Shown piece after piece: positions 47,547 to 57,254 of a stretch of 64,000 nucleotides of DNA. Within the stretch, counting starts at the first letter, position 1, and each line of letters opens with the position of its first letter. Under the pieces are notes generated by a model. That model saw nothing but the letters and a program-made list of their open reading frames with translations. It had not been told where the DNA came from and made no database searches. This DNA is from Ancylobacter aquaticus (lineage in GTDB: Bacteria > Pseudomonadota > Alphaproteobacteria > Rhizobiales > Xanthobacteraceae). The position numbers and the translations under genes are program-made. The stretch is taken from contig NZ_SMFY01000002.1 in assembly GCF_004339465.1 (NCBI RefSeq), positions 620,001 to 684,000 of the forward strand, read 5' to 3'.

Positions 47547-47969
47547 ATGACCGACACTGAGCTCGATCTGCGCCTGCCCAATGACCTGGCCGAGCTCGAC
47601 GCCCTCAGTTCGCGGATCGAGGCCTTCATGGAGGCGGCCGGCATCGCCCCGACCCCGGCCTACCGCCTGCAACTGGCGGTCGACGAGTTCTTCAACAACG
47701 CCGTCGATTATGGCTACCCCGACGGCCGATCCGGCGAGATCGGCATCGAGGTGCGGCGGGTGGGCGACCAGTTGCATCTGGTCTTCAGCGACGATGGCAA
47801 TCCGTTCGACCCGTTCGCCGCCCCGGCACCCGATCTGGAAGGGACGGTGGAGGAGCGGCGCATCGGCGGGCTCGGCGTGCACCTCGTCCGCACCCTCTGC
47901 GACAGCTTTGCCTATGCGCGCGAGAATGGCCGCAACGTGAAGCGCCTTACCTTCGCGCTGGCCGGCTGA
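47547..47969 (+). CDS. RsbW-like anti-sigma regulatory factor (HATPase_c kinase)
   Basis: A 140-residue GHKL ATPase. The N-box reads LAVDEFFNNAVDYGY, the G1 region LVFSDDGNPFDP and the G2-like loop RRIGGLGVHLVRTL. In partner switching such proteins bind a sigma factor or other target and phosphorylate the STAS antagonist. Second gene of the STAS-kinase pair. Convergent with the Na/Pi cotransporter, only 15 bases away. No sigma factor gene is adjacent, so the target may be the permease or another protein. Confidence 0.9.
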   Translation: MTDTELDLRLPNDLAELDALSSRIEAFMEAAGIAPTPAYRLQLAVDEFFNNAVDYGYPDGRSGEIGIEVRRVGDQLHLVFSDDGNPFDPFAAPAPDLEGTVEERRIGGLGVHLVRTLCDSFAYARENGRNVKRLTFALAG

Positions 47970-47984
47970 CCCTTCGGACCGTCG

Positions 47985-49580
47985 TCACTCGGCCTGCTGG
48001 GCGCGCTGCACCTGCGTCAAGCCGTTCACCAGCCGCCGCGCCAGCCACACGATCCGCTCGAACAGCACCGTCATGCGGAACAGCGCGTTCTGCTGCTCAG
48101 CGGTGAGCTCGCTGTGCGAGGAGAGGCGCTGGCGCAGATCCTCCATCAGCCGGTCGCGATGGCCGAGCAGGGCGAGCACCAGTTCCGGCTCCTCCGCCCC
48201 AAGGCTCTCGGCATGGTCGGCGACCGCGCCCAGCAGCAGGTGCAGCGCCTCGTTGAGTCGTTGCGCGGTCGGCACGGCGCGAGCGGCCTCGGCCTCTGCC
48301 GCGTAGTCGGCGAGCGCCTCGTGCAGCGCGCCGGTGTTGTTCGCCGCATCGTCGAGCAGCAGTGCCACCGCCACCTGGTCGCGCGCCAGCTGCGCGTCGA
48401 GCAGCGAGGCGAGATAGGCGCGGATGGCCTCGGTCAGGCTCGCGCCGGCGGCACGGAGCACGGCGGTGGAGGGGGCCGCGCGGTCGCCCTCCTCGCGCAC
48501 ATGCTCGATCATCTGCGGCAGCCGGGCGCTCAGGCGCGCCACCTCCCGCGTGGCGAGGTCCAGCGCCGCCTCGGTGTCGGACAGCGCCTCGCGCAGCAGA
48601 AAAGCCGGCTGGGAGAGCGTCTCCACCGCGTTCATCGGCAGCAGCCGCGCCACGGCGCGGCGGGTCGCTCCGTCCAGCAGGGCGGAAATCAGCGAACCGC
48701 CGATCTGCGCGGCGAGGAAGATCAGTGCCAGCTTGGCGCCGACATCCTGATTGTTCGGTTGAAGCAGCTCGCTCAGCAGATCGGGGCGCCAGGCGGCAAG
48801 AAGCGCGAGCGCCAGCAGCAGCAGCGACCCGCCGCCCTTCTGCACCACCTGAAGGGCAAACACGACCCGGCCCGGTCGCGTCTCTCCGGGGATCAGCACG
48901 GCGTTGTTGATCATGGCCGCCGCATTGGCGCCGGCGATCAGCGGCAGGGCCGCGCCGAAATCCAGCAGGCCGCCGCCCACCGCCGCCACCGCCAGCGCTG
49001 CCGCGACCGAGGAGGATTGCGCGGCCACAGAGAAGCCGGCACCGATCAGCGCCAGCAGCCAGGGATTCTGCACCGCCGATTCCCACCAGGGATGGCCCAG
49101 CAGCCCCTCGCGCATCGGCCCGACGGCGACGGAGACCAGATGCATGCCGAACAGCAGCAGCCCCGCCCCGAGGGCCGCTTCCAGCACGTTGCGCATGCGG
49201 TCGCCGCGCGCCAGGCGGAAATAGGTGACGAAGCCGACGACGCCGATGACCAGCCCGGCGGCGGTCGAGGTGTCGACGGCGACGATCAGCGGCAGCAGCG
49301 AGGTGCCGACATTCGACCAGCTCGGCGCCAGCAATGCCGGCCCGTCGGCCAGCACGCCGCCACGCACGAAGGAGACGACGATCCACGACACGGCGGTGGA
49401 GCTCTGGGTGATCATGCCGGCCAGCGTGCCGCTGATCGCAGCGCTGACATTGCCACGCAGCGCCCTCGCGAAGGCCGCACGCGCCCGCCGCCCGACAAGG
49501 GGCACCAGATTGGCGGAAAGACTGCGCACCCCGATGAAGAACAGCCCCAGCCCGCTGAACATGAGCGCGATGGTTGCCAT
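47985..49580 (-). CDS. Na/Pi cotransporter family protein with PhoU-like domain
   Basis: A 531-residue membrane protein. Two inverted NptA/PNaS repeats are visible by their QSSTA and QSSSV motifs (GMITQSSTAVSW and AAQSSSVAAA). A helical PhoU-like cytoplasmic domain occupies about 320-531. Bacterial members import phosphate with sodium or affect polyphosphate signalling. Monocistronic on the minus strand, convergent with the RsbW-like gene and 140 bases downstream of the response regulator gene. Confidence 0.9.
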   Translation of the reverse strand: MATIALMFSGLGLFFIGVRSLSANLVPLVGRRARAAFARALRGNVSAAISGTLAGMITQSSTAVSWIVVSFVRGGVLADGPALLAPSWSNVGTSLLPLIVAVDTSTAAGLVIGVVGFVTYFRLARGDRMRNVLEAALGAGLLLFGMHLVSVAVGPMREGLLGHPWWESAVQNPWLLALIGAGFSVAAQSSSVAAALAVAAVGGGLLDFGAALPLIAGANAAAMINNAVLIPGETRPGRVVFALQVVQKGGGSLLLLALALLAAWRPDLLSELLQPNNQDVGAKLALIFLAAQIGGSLISALLDGATRRAVARLLPMNAVETLSQPAFLLREALSDTEAALDLATREVARLSARLPQMIEHVREEGDRAAPSTAVLRAAGASLTEAIRAYLASLLDAQLARDQVAVALLLDDAANNTGALHEALADYAAEAEAARAVPTAQRLNEALHLLLGAVADHAESLGAEEPELVLALLGHRDRLMEDLRQRLSSHSELTAEQQNALFRMTVLFERIVWLARRLVNGLTQVQRAQQAE

Positions 49581-49720
49581 AGGCCTACCTTGTCGTCGGA
49601 TTGATCATCGAATGTGCGCGCGGAGAACCGTTGCCGCGTCACGAGGATTCGGCACGGGCGCAAGGCGCGGGCCGTTATGGAAACTTCGCATGACAGAACG
49701 GTGACGGCGGCCCGCCTGTC

Positions 49721-50092
49721 TCATTCCTGCAGGCCGAGCCGTGTCTTGATCTTCTCCAGCAGGCGCGGCAGTTCCACGGGCTTGGTATCGAAATCGTCGC
49801 ATCCCGCCGCCATCGCCTGCTCGCGGTCCGAGGCCATGGCATGGGCGGTGAGGGCGATCACCGGAATCCCGGCCGTCTCCGGGTTCGCCTTCACCTGCCG
49901 CGTCGCTTCCCAGCCATCCAGCACCGGCAGGCTCATATCCATCAGGATCAGCGCCGGCTTTTCGGAGAGAGCAAGGTCCACCCCCTCCTGCCCGTTGACC
50001 GCGATCACCACCTCGAAACCGTTGCGGGCTAGCCTCCGCGAGAGCATGTCGCGGTTCATCTCATTGTCCTCGACGAGCAGAATTTTCGTCAT
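49721..50092 (-). CDS. Single-domain response regulator (DivK/CheY-like)
   Basis: A 123-residue receiver with acidic pair EDNE, phospho-acceptor Asp in LILMDMSLP (about 52), Thr in ALTAHA and Lys in DTKPV. No output domain. It starts 9 bases after the hybrid kinase gene ends, so it is the last gene of the PP2C-kinase-receiver operon. It probably shuttles phosphate from that kinase. Confidence 0.93.
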   Translation of the reverse strand: MTKILLVEDNEMNRDMLSRRLARNGFEVVIAVNGQEGVDLALSEKPALILMDMSLPVLDGWEATRQVKANPETAGIPVIALTAHAMASDREQAMAAGCDDFDTKPVELPRLLEKIKTRLGLQE

Positions 50093-50101
50093 CGCGCCCT
50101 C

Positions 50102-52393
50102 TCAATGGCCGTGGCTGGCGATCGTGCCGAGCGCCGCGCCGAGCGAGCCGATCGGCTGTGCGCCCTTGTTCAGGATCAGCAGCGTGTTGCGGGCGAGAAA
50201 CTCGCGCTCGTCCTCGGTCAGTTCCTTGGCGGTGAGCACGACGATGGGCAGTTCCGCGAAGGCCTCCTGCGCCCGGACCTTTGTCAGGAACTCGAAGCCA
50301 TCCATTTTCGGCATCATCAGGTCCAGCAGGACGAGGGCGGGCAGCGGGTGGGCGCCGAGCCATTCCAGAGCCTCCTCCCCGTTCGCCACCTCGGCGACGG
50401 GCAAGCCAACCCCCTCGATGGTCGTGCGCATGATGGCGCGCACCTGCTCGTCATCGTCGACCACGAGCACCACGCCATCCTCGTTGCCGGGCGCGAATTT
50501 GTGGATCAGGGCGATCAGCCGCTGCCGGTCGATCGGCTTGGTCATGTATTCCGAGGCACCGAGCGAATAGCCGAGATTGCGGTCGTCGACGATGGTCAGC
50601 ATGATGACCGGGATATGCGCCAGCGCCGGCTCCGACTTCATGATGCCAAGCACTGACCAGCCGTCGATCTTCGGCATCATCACGTCCAGCGTCACGATAT
50701 CCGGCGGCTCCTTGCGCATGATGTTCAGCGCCTCGACGCCATCGCGGGCATGGCGCAGAACATAGCCCTCCTTGCCGAGCGTGGCGGTGAGCACGTCATG
50801 CACCGCCGGGTCGTCGTCCACCACCAGCACGGTGATCGCCCCGGGGGCGGCCGGCGCGCCGGGATCGTCGATGTCGTCCTCGTCCGGCTGGGCGCCGGCC
50901 ACCCGCGCTTCCACCGGCAGCTCGATGGTGAAGGTGGAGCCCTTGCCCGGCTCGCTCGCCACCGAAATGCCGCCGCCGAGCATGGCGGCGAAATGCTTGG
51001 TGATGGTGAGGCCGAGCCCGGTGCCGCCGAAATTGCGGGTGGTGGAGGAATCCGCCTGGGTAAACGCCTGGAACAGGCGGCCCATCTGCTCCTCGCTCAT
51101 GCCGATGCCGCTGTCGCAGACGTCGAAGCGCACGGCACCCGCGCCGTCCGGCAGCGTCTCGCGGGCGATGCGCAGCGTCACCGTGCCGTCCTTGGTGAAC
51201 TTGGCGGCGTTGCTCAGGAGGTTGATCAGGCTCTGTTTCAGCTTGGTAACGTCAGTGCGCAGCGTGCCGATCTCCACCGGGCAGTCGATGACGAAGCGGT
51301 TGCCGTTCTTCTGCATCATCGGCCCGACGATGGTCTTCACCTCCTCGACCATGCGGCTCAGGAACACCTGTTCCAGATAGACATCCATCCGCCCGGCCTC
51401 GATCTTGGAAAGGTCGAGAATGTCGTTGATCAGCCCCAGCAGGTGCTTGCCCGCCGCCTGGATCTTGTCGAGATCGGCCACCATGGCGCTGTCGCCGGCA
51501 TCGGCGGCGTCCTCGGAGAGAATTTCGCTGTAGCCGATGATGGCGTTGAGCGGCGTGCGCAGCTCATGGCTCATATTGGCCAGGAACGCCGACTTCACCC
51601 GGCTGGCCGATTCCGCCGCCTCCTTGGCCTCGCGCAGTTGCTGCTCCATGCGGACCCTGTCGCTGATGTCGACGAAGGTGGCGATCACCGCCGGGGTACC
51701 GCGAAATTCCAGATGCTCATGCGAGACCATGGTGCAGATGGCCGAGCCGTCGGCATGCGGCAGGTTGAACTCCTGCCGTTCGCTCGACGGCGTGGCGAGG
51801 ATGTCCGCCAGTTCCTGCCCGCGCGTGGGGTCGGCGAAAAGATCGCGCAGCGCGCAGCCAATGAGCGCGCCGGCGTCGCGCCCGATCAGCCGGCCGAAGC
51901 AGCCATTGGAATGGCGCACGACCTTGTTCGCCATGTCCATGATGAGCAGGCCGATCGGCGCGGCGGTGTCGATGGCACGAAGCTGCTCCTCATCCTCGCG
52001 CAGCTTCATTTCGGCGAGCTTGCGCTCGGTGATATCGGTGTAGATGGCGATGAAGCCGCCACCCGGCACCGGGTCGCGCCGCACTTCGAGCACGGTGCCG
52101 TCCGGCCGCGTGCGCTCGAAACGGTGCGGCTTTTCCAGCTGGGCGAGGCGCTGGGCGAGCGCCGTCTCGATATCGACCTCGCCGAACTCGCCGCGCGCGC
52201 CGAGATAGCGGATATAGTCGGAAAAGGTGTGCTCGGTGCCGAGAAACTCCTCCGGCATGTCGAGATAGTCGCGGAACAGCTGGTTCCAGGTGACGAGACG
52301 GTGCCTGGCGTCGTACATGGCGACGCCCTGCGACATGTTCTCCAGCGTCGCGCGCAGCAGCGTCGCCTCGCTCACCCACTCGTCTTCCGTCAT
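50102..52393 (-). CDS. Hybrid histidine kinase, two PAS and two receiver domains
   Basis: A 763-residue soluble kinase with no membrane helix. Domains in order: PAS (about 10-125), PAS (about 135-250), HisKA with His276 in ANMSHELRTPLN, HATPase_c (about 385-500, with the GGTGLGLTITK box), receiver 1 (about 520-635, DVMMPKIDG) and receiver 2 (about 643-755, DLMMPKMDG). The last receiver ends unusually: the Lys expected in the KP motif lies in NKGAQPI. Encoded between the PP2C and receiver genes, with gaps of 18 and 9 bases. Confidence 0.93.
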   Translation of the reverse strand: MTEDEWVSEATLLRATLENMSQGVAMYDARHRLVTWNQLFRDYLDMPEEFLGTEHTFSDYIRYLGARGEFGEVDIETALAQRLAQLEKPHRFERTRPDGTVLEVRRDPVPGGGFIAIYTDITERKLAEMKLREDEEQLRAIDTAAPIGLLIMDMANKVVRHSNGCFGRLIGRDAGALIGCALRDLFADPTRGQELADILATPSSERQEFNLPHADGSAICTMVSHEHLEFRGTPAVIATFVDISDRVRMEQQLREAKEAAESASRVKSAFLANMSHELRTPLNAIIGYSEILSEDAADAGDSAMVADLDKIQAAGKHLLGLINDILDLSKIEAGRMDVYLEQVFLSRMVEEVKTIVGPMMQKNGNRFVIDCPVEIGTLRTDVTKLKQSLINLLSNAAKFTKDGTVTLRIARETLPDGAGAVRFDVCDSGIGMSEEQMGRLFQAFTQADSSTTRNFGGTGLGLTITKHFAAMLGGGISVASEPGKGSTFTIELPVEARVAGAQPDEDDIDDPGAPAAPGAITVLVVDDDPAVHDVLTATLGKEGYVLRHARDGVEALNIMRKEPPDIVTLDVMMPKIDGWSVLGIMKSEPALAHIPVIMLTIVDDRNLGYSLGASEYMTKPIDRQRLIALIHKFAPGNEDGVVLVVDDDEQVRAIMRTTIEGVGLPVAEVANGEEALEWLGAHPLPALVLLDLMMPKMDGFEFLTKVRAQEAFAELPIVVLTAKELTEDEREFLARNTLLILNKGAQPIGSLGAALGTIASHGH

Positions 52394-52411
52394 CCCATCT
52401 TCCCCTGATCG

Positions 52412-53590
52412 TCACGCCGCGCCGGGCGGGTCCAGCGTCAGCAGCAGCGCCGCCATGTCGTCAAAGGCCGGCAGCCCGGCCTCGAAGGCCCGCACTCCCG
52501 CCGCCAGACGCGGCAAGGGCGCCTTCTCCGCGCCAAGCGCGGCCAGAAAATCGCCTACCCGCTCCTCGCCGTAGAGCTCGCCGGCATGGTCATGCGCCTC
52601 GGTCAGCCCATCCGTCACCACCAGCAGCCGCTCGCCCGGAGCGAGGGTGACGGAAGCGGCGCGGAAGACGAAGTCCTCCACCACGCCGAGCGCCGGCCCG
52701 CCGGCGGCGGTGAGCCGCGACACCGAACCATCGACGGCGCGCAGATAGGGCGGCACATGGCCGGCGCGCACATAGGCGAGGGTGCCGGTGGCGATGTCCA
52801 GCACTGCCAGCAGCAGCGTCACGAACATGCAGGAGGCGTTGCCGCGCGCCAGCGCGTCGTTCACCAGACCCACCGCCCGCGCCGGATCGGCGAAGAGTTC
52901 GGCCGCGTCCGGCCGGGTGCCGAGCGAGCGGAACATGGAATGGGTGCGCGCCATCATCAGCGCCGCGCCCGCGCCCTTGTCGGAGACGTCGCCGATCACC
53001 AGCGCCATCTTGCCCTCGCCTGCGGGGAAATAGTCGACAAGGTCGCCGCCGACCTCCTTGGCCGGCTCCAGCAGCACGTCGATGGCAAGGCCGCGCCCGC
53101 CAACCAGCCCCGCGAAGGCCGGCGGCACCAGCGCGAGCTGCAGCGTGCGCGCTTCGATGAGTTCCGCGTGCTTGCGCTTCAGTTCATCGCGGGTGCGGTC
53201 GCGCAACCCCTTCTTCTCCAGCGTGGCGAGCACGCGGGCACGCAGCAGCGTCGGGTTGAAGGGCTTGAAGATGAAGTCGTCGGCGCCCAGCTCGATGCAG
53301 CGCACCACCGGCTCGATCTCGTTGAGCGCCGAGACCACGATGACCGGCAGATCGTTGATCCGCCCGTCGGCCCGCAGCCGGTCGAGCACGCCGAACCCGT
53401 CCAGTTCCGGCATCATGATGTCGAGCAGCACGAGGTCGTAGGGCTTCTGGTCGATCGCGGCCAATGCCTCGATGCCGTTGGCGGCCTCGTCGATATGGCT
53501 GAAGCCCAGCCGCTTGAGCCGGCGCATCAGCAGGTCGCGGTTCTCGGCGACATCGTCGACCACCAGAATCGACGCATTCTGGTCTGTCAT
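52412..53590 (-). CDS. Response regulator with PP2C/SpoIIE phosphatase output
   Basis: A 392-residue protein. The N-terminal receiver (about 5-120; DLVLLDIMMPELDG holds the phospho-Asp) is joined by a helical linker (RDELKRKHAELIEART) to a SpoIIE-type PP2C phosphatase. Metal-binding Asp residues are visible in EVGGDLVDYF and VIGDVSDKGAGA, and in FDDMAALLL. This RsbU-like architecture dephosphorylates STAS antagonists. The partners at 47185-47969 are the natural candidates. First gene of its operon. Confidence 0.92.
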   Translation of the reverse strand: MTDQNASILVVDDVAENRDLLMRRLKRLGFSHIDEAANGIEALAAIDQKPYDLVLLDIMMPELDGFGVLDRLRADGRINDLPVIVVSALNEIEPVVRCIELGADDFIFKPFNPTLLRARVLATLEKKGLRDRTRDELKRKHAELIEARTLQLALVPPAFAGLVGGRGLAIDVLLEPAKEVGGDLVDYFPAGEGKMALVIGDVSDKGAGAALMMARTHSMFRSLGTRPDAAELFADPARAVGLVNDALARGNASCMFVTLLLAVLDIATGTLAYVRAGHVPPYLRAVDGSVSRLTAAGGPALGVVEDFVFRAASVTLAPGERLLVVTDGLTEAHDHAGELYGEERVGDFLAALGAEKAPLPRLAAGVRAFEAGLPAFDDMAALLLTLDPPGAA

Positions 53591-53824
53591 GAGCGCGTTT
53601 CCACCGTCTTCCCGACCTCTGCCCGGACGCGGGCAGGCCGGACTATCCACACAATGCCCGCCCTTAGCAACGCCGCCGACGGCGCCAACCGACGACAAAC
53701 TCTGCGTGTTCCGCCCTCCACCCCCCTGTCCCCTATTCGGGTAGGGCGGCAGGGTGGCAGGGTGGGCATGGCGGATCGCTGCACGACGCCCTACATGAAG
53801 GACATGGGAGGCGCACGTTCTGCA

Positions 53825-54112
53825 ATGAAGAGAGTCCGAACGTTCCTTCTCGCAGGGACAGCGGCGCTTATGGCCAGCACCGCCTTCGCCCAGGTCACGA
53901 CAAAGCCGAGCCCCTACATGCCAAAGCGCCCCAATGCGGTTCGCCCCAACAGCCAGAACCTGATGCAGGGCCCCTCCTATTGGACGCCCCAGCAGCGCCG
54001 GCTCAACGTGCCCGGCGCCACCAGCAATCCCAGCCTGCGGCGCGAGACCGAGCCCTACCCGCCCCCGCCGATCCCCACGCCCATCCGCCCGGCGGAAACA
54101 CCGGAGAAATAA
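53825..54112 (+). CDS. Small secreted proline-rich protein
   Basis: A 95-residue protein with a clear signal peptide (MKRVRTFLLAGTAALMASTAFA) and a mature part rich in Pro, Asn and Arg. The ATG at 53825 begins the signal peptide; earlier in-frame codons would mask it. Divergent from the PP2C gene with about 235 bases between. No family recognised. Confidence 0.68.
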   Translation: MKRVRTFLLAGTAALMASTAFAQVTTKPSPYMPKRPNAVRPNSQNLMQGPSYWTPQQRRLNVPGATSNPSLRRETEPYPPPPIPTPIRPAETPEK

Positions 54113-54193
54113 GGGAAAGCGCCCCTCATCCGTTCAACCCGCCGTCATGCGGAGCCGGCCAACGGCCGGCCGCGCAGTACGATGTTGCAGCCC

Positions 54194-56155
54194 TCAGTCC
54201 CGCAGCACGTCCGGCGGGGTCGCCTCCGCCACCAGCGAGGCCAGCGCCTCGTCCAGTGTCAACGTGGTCTGGTTGGGCGAGCCGAGGCGGCGGATGGAGA
54301 CGGTGCGCTCCGCCGCTTCCTTGCGCCCGACCACGATCAGCGCCGGCACCTTGGCAAGCGAGTGCTCGCGCACCTTGTAGTTGATCTTCTCGTTGCGCAG
54401 GTCCTGCTCGACCCGCAGCCCGCGCTTCTTCGCCAGTGCAAGAATCTCCTGCGCGTAGTCGTCGCCCTCGGAGGTGATGGTCGCCACCACCGCCTGCACC
54501 GGCGCCAGCCAGAGCGGGAAATGGCCGGCGAAGTGCTCGATGAGAATGCCGGTGAAGCGCTCCATCGAGCCGCAAATGGCGCGGTGGATCATGACCGGCG
54601 TCTTCTTCGAGCCGTCCGCATCGACATAGAAGGCGCCGAAGCGCTCCGGCAGGTTGAAGTCGACCTGCGTGGTGCCGCACTGCCATTCGCGGCCGATCGC
54701 GTCGCGCAGCGTGTACTCGAACTTGGGGCCGTAGAAAGCGCCCTCGCCCGGCAGGATGCCGGTCTTGATCTTGCCGCCCGATTCCGCCTCGATCTGGGTC
54801 AGCACCCGGCCCATCACGTCCTCGGCGTGGTCCCACACCGCGTCCGACCCGACCCGCTTTTCCGGCCGGGTGGAGAGCTTGACCACGATCTCCTCGAAGC
54901 CGAAATCGGCATAGGTGGACAGGATCAGCTCGTTGATCTTCAGGCACTCCGCCGCCATCTGCTCCTCGGTGCAGAAGATGTGGGCGTCGTCCTGGGTGAA
55001 GCCGCGCACCCGCATCAGCCCGTGCAGCGCGCCGGAAGGCTCGTAGCGGTGCACATTGCCGAATTCGGCGAGGCGCATGGGCAGGTCGCGGTAGCTCTTC
55101 AGCCCGTGCTTGAAAATCTGCACATGGCCGGGGCAGTTCATCGGCTTGAGCGCGAAGACACGGTCATTGTCCTCGGTGTCGCCGGCGGACTGGACCTTAA
55201 ACATGTTCTCCTTGTACCAGCCCCAGTGGCCGGAGGTCTCCCACAGCGACTTGTCGAGCACCTGCGGGGCGTTCACCTCGGCATAGTCGGCCGCCAAGCG
55301 CCGGCGCATATAGGACACGAGGTTCTGGAACAGGGTCCAGCCCTTCGCGTGCCAGAACACGACGCCCGGCCCTTCCTCCTGGAAGTGGAACAGGTCCATC
55401 TCCCGGCCGAGCCGGCGGTGGTCGCGCTTCTCCGCTTCCTCAAGCTGGAGGATATAGGCGTCGAGTTCCTCGCGGGTGCGCCAGGCCGTACCATAGATGC
55501 GGGTCAGCATCTGGTTGTTGCTGTCGCCGCGCCAATAGGCGCCGGCCACCTTCATCAGCTTGAAGGCGTCGCCCACCTTGCCGACACTCGGCATGTGCGG
55601 GCCACGGCAGAGGTCGAACCATTCGCCCTGCCGGTAGATTTTCAGCGACTGGTCGGCGGGAATGGCGTCCACCAGCTCGACCTTGAACGCCTCGCCCTTC
55701 TCCTTGAAGACGCGCTTGGTCTCCTCGCGCTCCCACACCTCCTTGGTGAAAGGCGCATCGCTGGCGATGATCTCGCGCATCTTCTTCTCGATGGCGGCGA
55801 AATCGTCCGGGGTGAACGGCTCGTTGCGGAAGAAGTCGTAATAGAACCCGTTCTCGATCACCGGGCCGATCGTCACCTGCGTGCCCGGCCACAGCGCCTG
55901 CACCGCCTCGGCCAGCACATGGGCGGCGTCATGGCGGATGAGTTCCAGCGCTTCGGGGCTCTCGCGGGTGACGAGCTCGAACTTCGCATCCGACGTGATG
56001 GGGTCGGAAAGGTCGCTCAGCACCCCGTCGAGCTTCATCGCCAGCGACTTCTTGGCCAGCGACTTGGCGATGGAGGCGGCGACCTCGGTGCCGGTGATGC
56101 CGGAGGCAAAGGCTCGGACGGCGCCATCGGGGAAGGTCAAATGGATTTCGGTCAT
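54194..56155 (-). CDS. thrS: Threonyl-tRNA synthetase
   Basis: A 653-residue class II synthetase. The N-terminal TGS domain (about 1-62), editing domain with [10 protein letters not shown] and catalytic core are present (motif 2 [14 protein letters not shown]; zinc Cys in MNCPGH). The C-terminal anticodon-binding domain starts near 545. Length is normal. An antisense open frame of similar length is a composition artefact. No T-box or leader structure was recognised. Confidence 0.97.
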   Translation of the reverse strand: MTEIHLTFPDGAVRAFASGITGTEVAASIAKSLAKKSLAMKLDGVLSDLSDPITSDAKFELVTRESPEALELIRHDAAHVLAEAVQALWPGTQVTIGPVIENGFYYDFFRNEPFTPDDFAAIEKKMREIIASDAPFTKEVWEREETKRVFKEKGEAFKVELVDAIPADQSLKIYRQGEWFDLCRGPHMPSVGKVGDAFKLMKVAGAYWRGDSNNQMLTRIYGTAWRTREELDAYILQLEEAEKRDHRRLGREMDLFHFQEEGPGVVFWHAKGWTLFQNLVSYMRRRLAADYAEVNAPQVLDKSLWETSGHWGWYKENMFKVQSAGDTEDNDRVFALKPMNCPGHVQIFKHGLKSYRDLPMRLAEFGNVHRYEPSGALHGLMRVRGFTQDDAHIFCTEEQMAAECLKINELILSTYADFGFEEIVVKLSTRPEKRVGSDAVWDHAEDVMGRVLTQIEAESGGKIKTGILPGEGAFYGPKFEYTLRDAIGREWQCGTTQVDFNLPERFGAFYVDADGSKKTPVMIHRAICGSMERFTGILIEHFAGHFPLWLAPVQAVVATITSEGDDYAQEILALAKKRGLRVEQDLRNEKINYKVREHSLAKVPALIVVGRKEAAERTVSIRRLGSPNQTTLTLDEALASLVAEATPPDVLRD

Positions 56156-56208
56156 CAGCTTTTCTCCTGCCCACTCCTGCGAACCACGCAGGTAGGCTCA
56201 ACGGGTGG

Positions 56209-56550
56209 TCACGTGTCGCGCGCGCCCTCTGCCTTCGGGGTCCGCGCATAGCGCCACGGCATATACCACGTGGCTTTTGCCGGCAATTCGGGCGGTACCG
56301 GCTCGAAGCCCGACCCGCCCCAGGGCTGGCAGCGGCAGATGCGCCCCGCCGCCATCCAGCCGCCCGCCCAGGCGCCATGCCGGTCAATCGCCTCCTCGGC
56401 GAATTCCGAGCAGGTGGGGAGATAGCGGCACTGCCGCCCCATGAAAGCCGAGAAGGTGTAGCGATAGACCAGGATCGGCACCCGCAGCATCAGCCGGGGC
56501 AGCCGCGCCACGAGGGCGACAAGGCTGGTCTTTGCGTTCGGTTCGCGCAT
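56209..56550 (-). CDS. yidD: Membrane protein insertion efficiency factor YidD
   Basis: A 113-residue peripheral membrane protein that helps YidC insert proteins. The signature GRQCRYLPTCSEFAEEAI, with the RICRCQPWGGSGFEPVP block, is diagnostic. It lies upstream of thrS on the same strand. Length is near the usual 80-110 residues; the C-terminal extension is slight. Confidence 0.93.
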   Translation of the reverse strand: MREPNAKTSLVALVARLPRLMLRVPILVYRYTFSAFMGRQCRYLPTCSEFAEEAIDRHGAWAGGWMAAGRICRCQPWGGSGFEPVPPELPAKATWYMPWRYARTPKAEGARDT

Positions 56551-56640
56551 TCTCCGCCCCTAACCCGGAACCGTCCGGACTCGGCCGCGTTGCCCCTGTG
56601 GAGGGCCGGCACGGGTGCCGGCCGCCAGGGGGAGAGCGCG

Positions 56641-57111
56641 ATGACGGCAATCAGATTCTGGATGATGGCGGCTCTGGCTGGAAGCCTCGCTGCCGCGAGC
56701 CCCGCGCTCTCTCAGCAGCCGCCCGCGCCGGAGACGCCCGCGCAACCAATGCCCGCCCCCGAACCGCCGGCAGCGGGGCATGTCCCGCCCGGCCCGGCCG
56801 GCGGCACCCAGCCCGAACCTTCCGCCGCCACGTCCCCGGAGGTCGACCCGGACATGCAGCGCGTCGCGGCCTGCAAGGCCGACGCGCTTGCCAAGCTCAA
56901 AAAGGCGTCGCCCTCGATCGAGGACATTTATATGGACGTGGACGGCCTCACCATCGCGCAGGCCGAAGGCAAGCTCGGCGACACGGCGGTCAAGGGCATC
57001 ATCATGGGCGAGGCCTATATCCAACGCGACCGCTCCGATACCGCCAACCGCTTTCTCTGCCTCACCGGCGAGAAGGACGAAGTGCTGTTCACCTTCTTCA
57101 CCGAACGCTGA
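56641..57111 (+). CDS. Secreted hypothetical protein with proline-rich linker
   Basis: A 156-residue protein: signal peptide (MMAALAGSLAAASPALS), Pro/Ala-rich linker to about 60, then a compact domain with two cysteines (AACKADA and FLCLTGE) likely to form a disulfide. The ATG at 56641 lies after GGGAGAG. Divergent from yidD. Present next to yidD in related genomes as far as I recall; function unknown. Confidence 0.72.
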   Translation: MTAIRFWMMAALAGSLAAASPALSQQPPAPETPAQPMPAPEPPAAGHVPPGPAGGTQPEPSAATSPEVDPDMQRVAACKADALAKLKKASPSIEDIYMDVDGLTIAQAEGKLGDTAVKGIIMGEAYIQRDRSDTANRFLCLTGEKDEVLFTFFTER

Positions 57112-57148
57112 GCCCCTGCTGGGAGTGAGGCCGCTCCAGAACGCACCG

Positions 57149-57236
57149 CCATCCCGGACGGCCGCCGGCCGATCCGGGATCGCCTGCAGCACGGCAGCGA
57201 TCACGGCTCTCCGCTTCGCTTCGGCCGGGCTGACGG
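57149..57236. repeat. REP-like palindromic intergenic repeat
   Basis: ATCCCGGACGGCC is paired with GGCCGATCCGGGAT, followed by a second arm ending CTTCGGCCGGGCTGAC. Related to the units at 18649 and 61476, in inverted orientation. Lies between convergent genes. Confidence 0.68.
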
Positions 57237-57254
57237 CCACCAGCGAAAAAGACC

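Noticed and set aside
54182-56251. Antisense open frame of about 689 codons over thrS
   Set aside because: Mirrors the thrS reading frame with no domain or ribosome site of its own.
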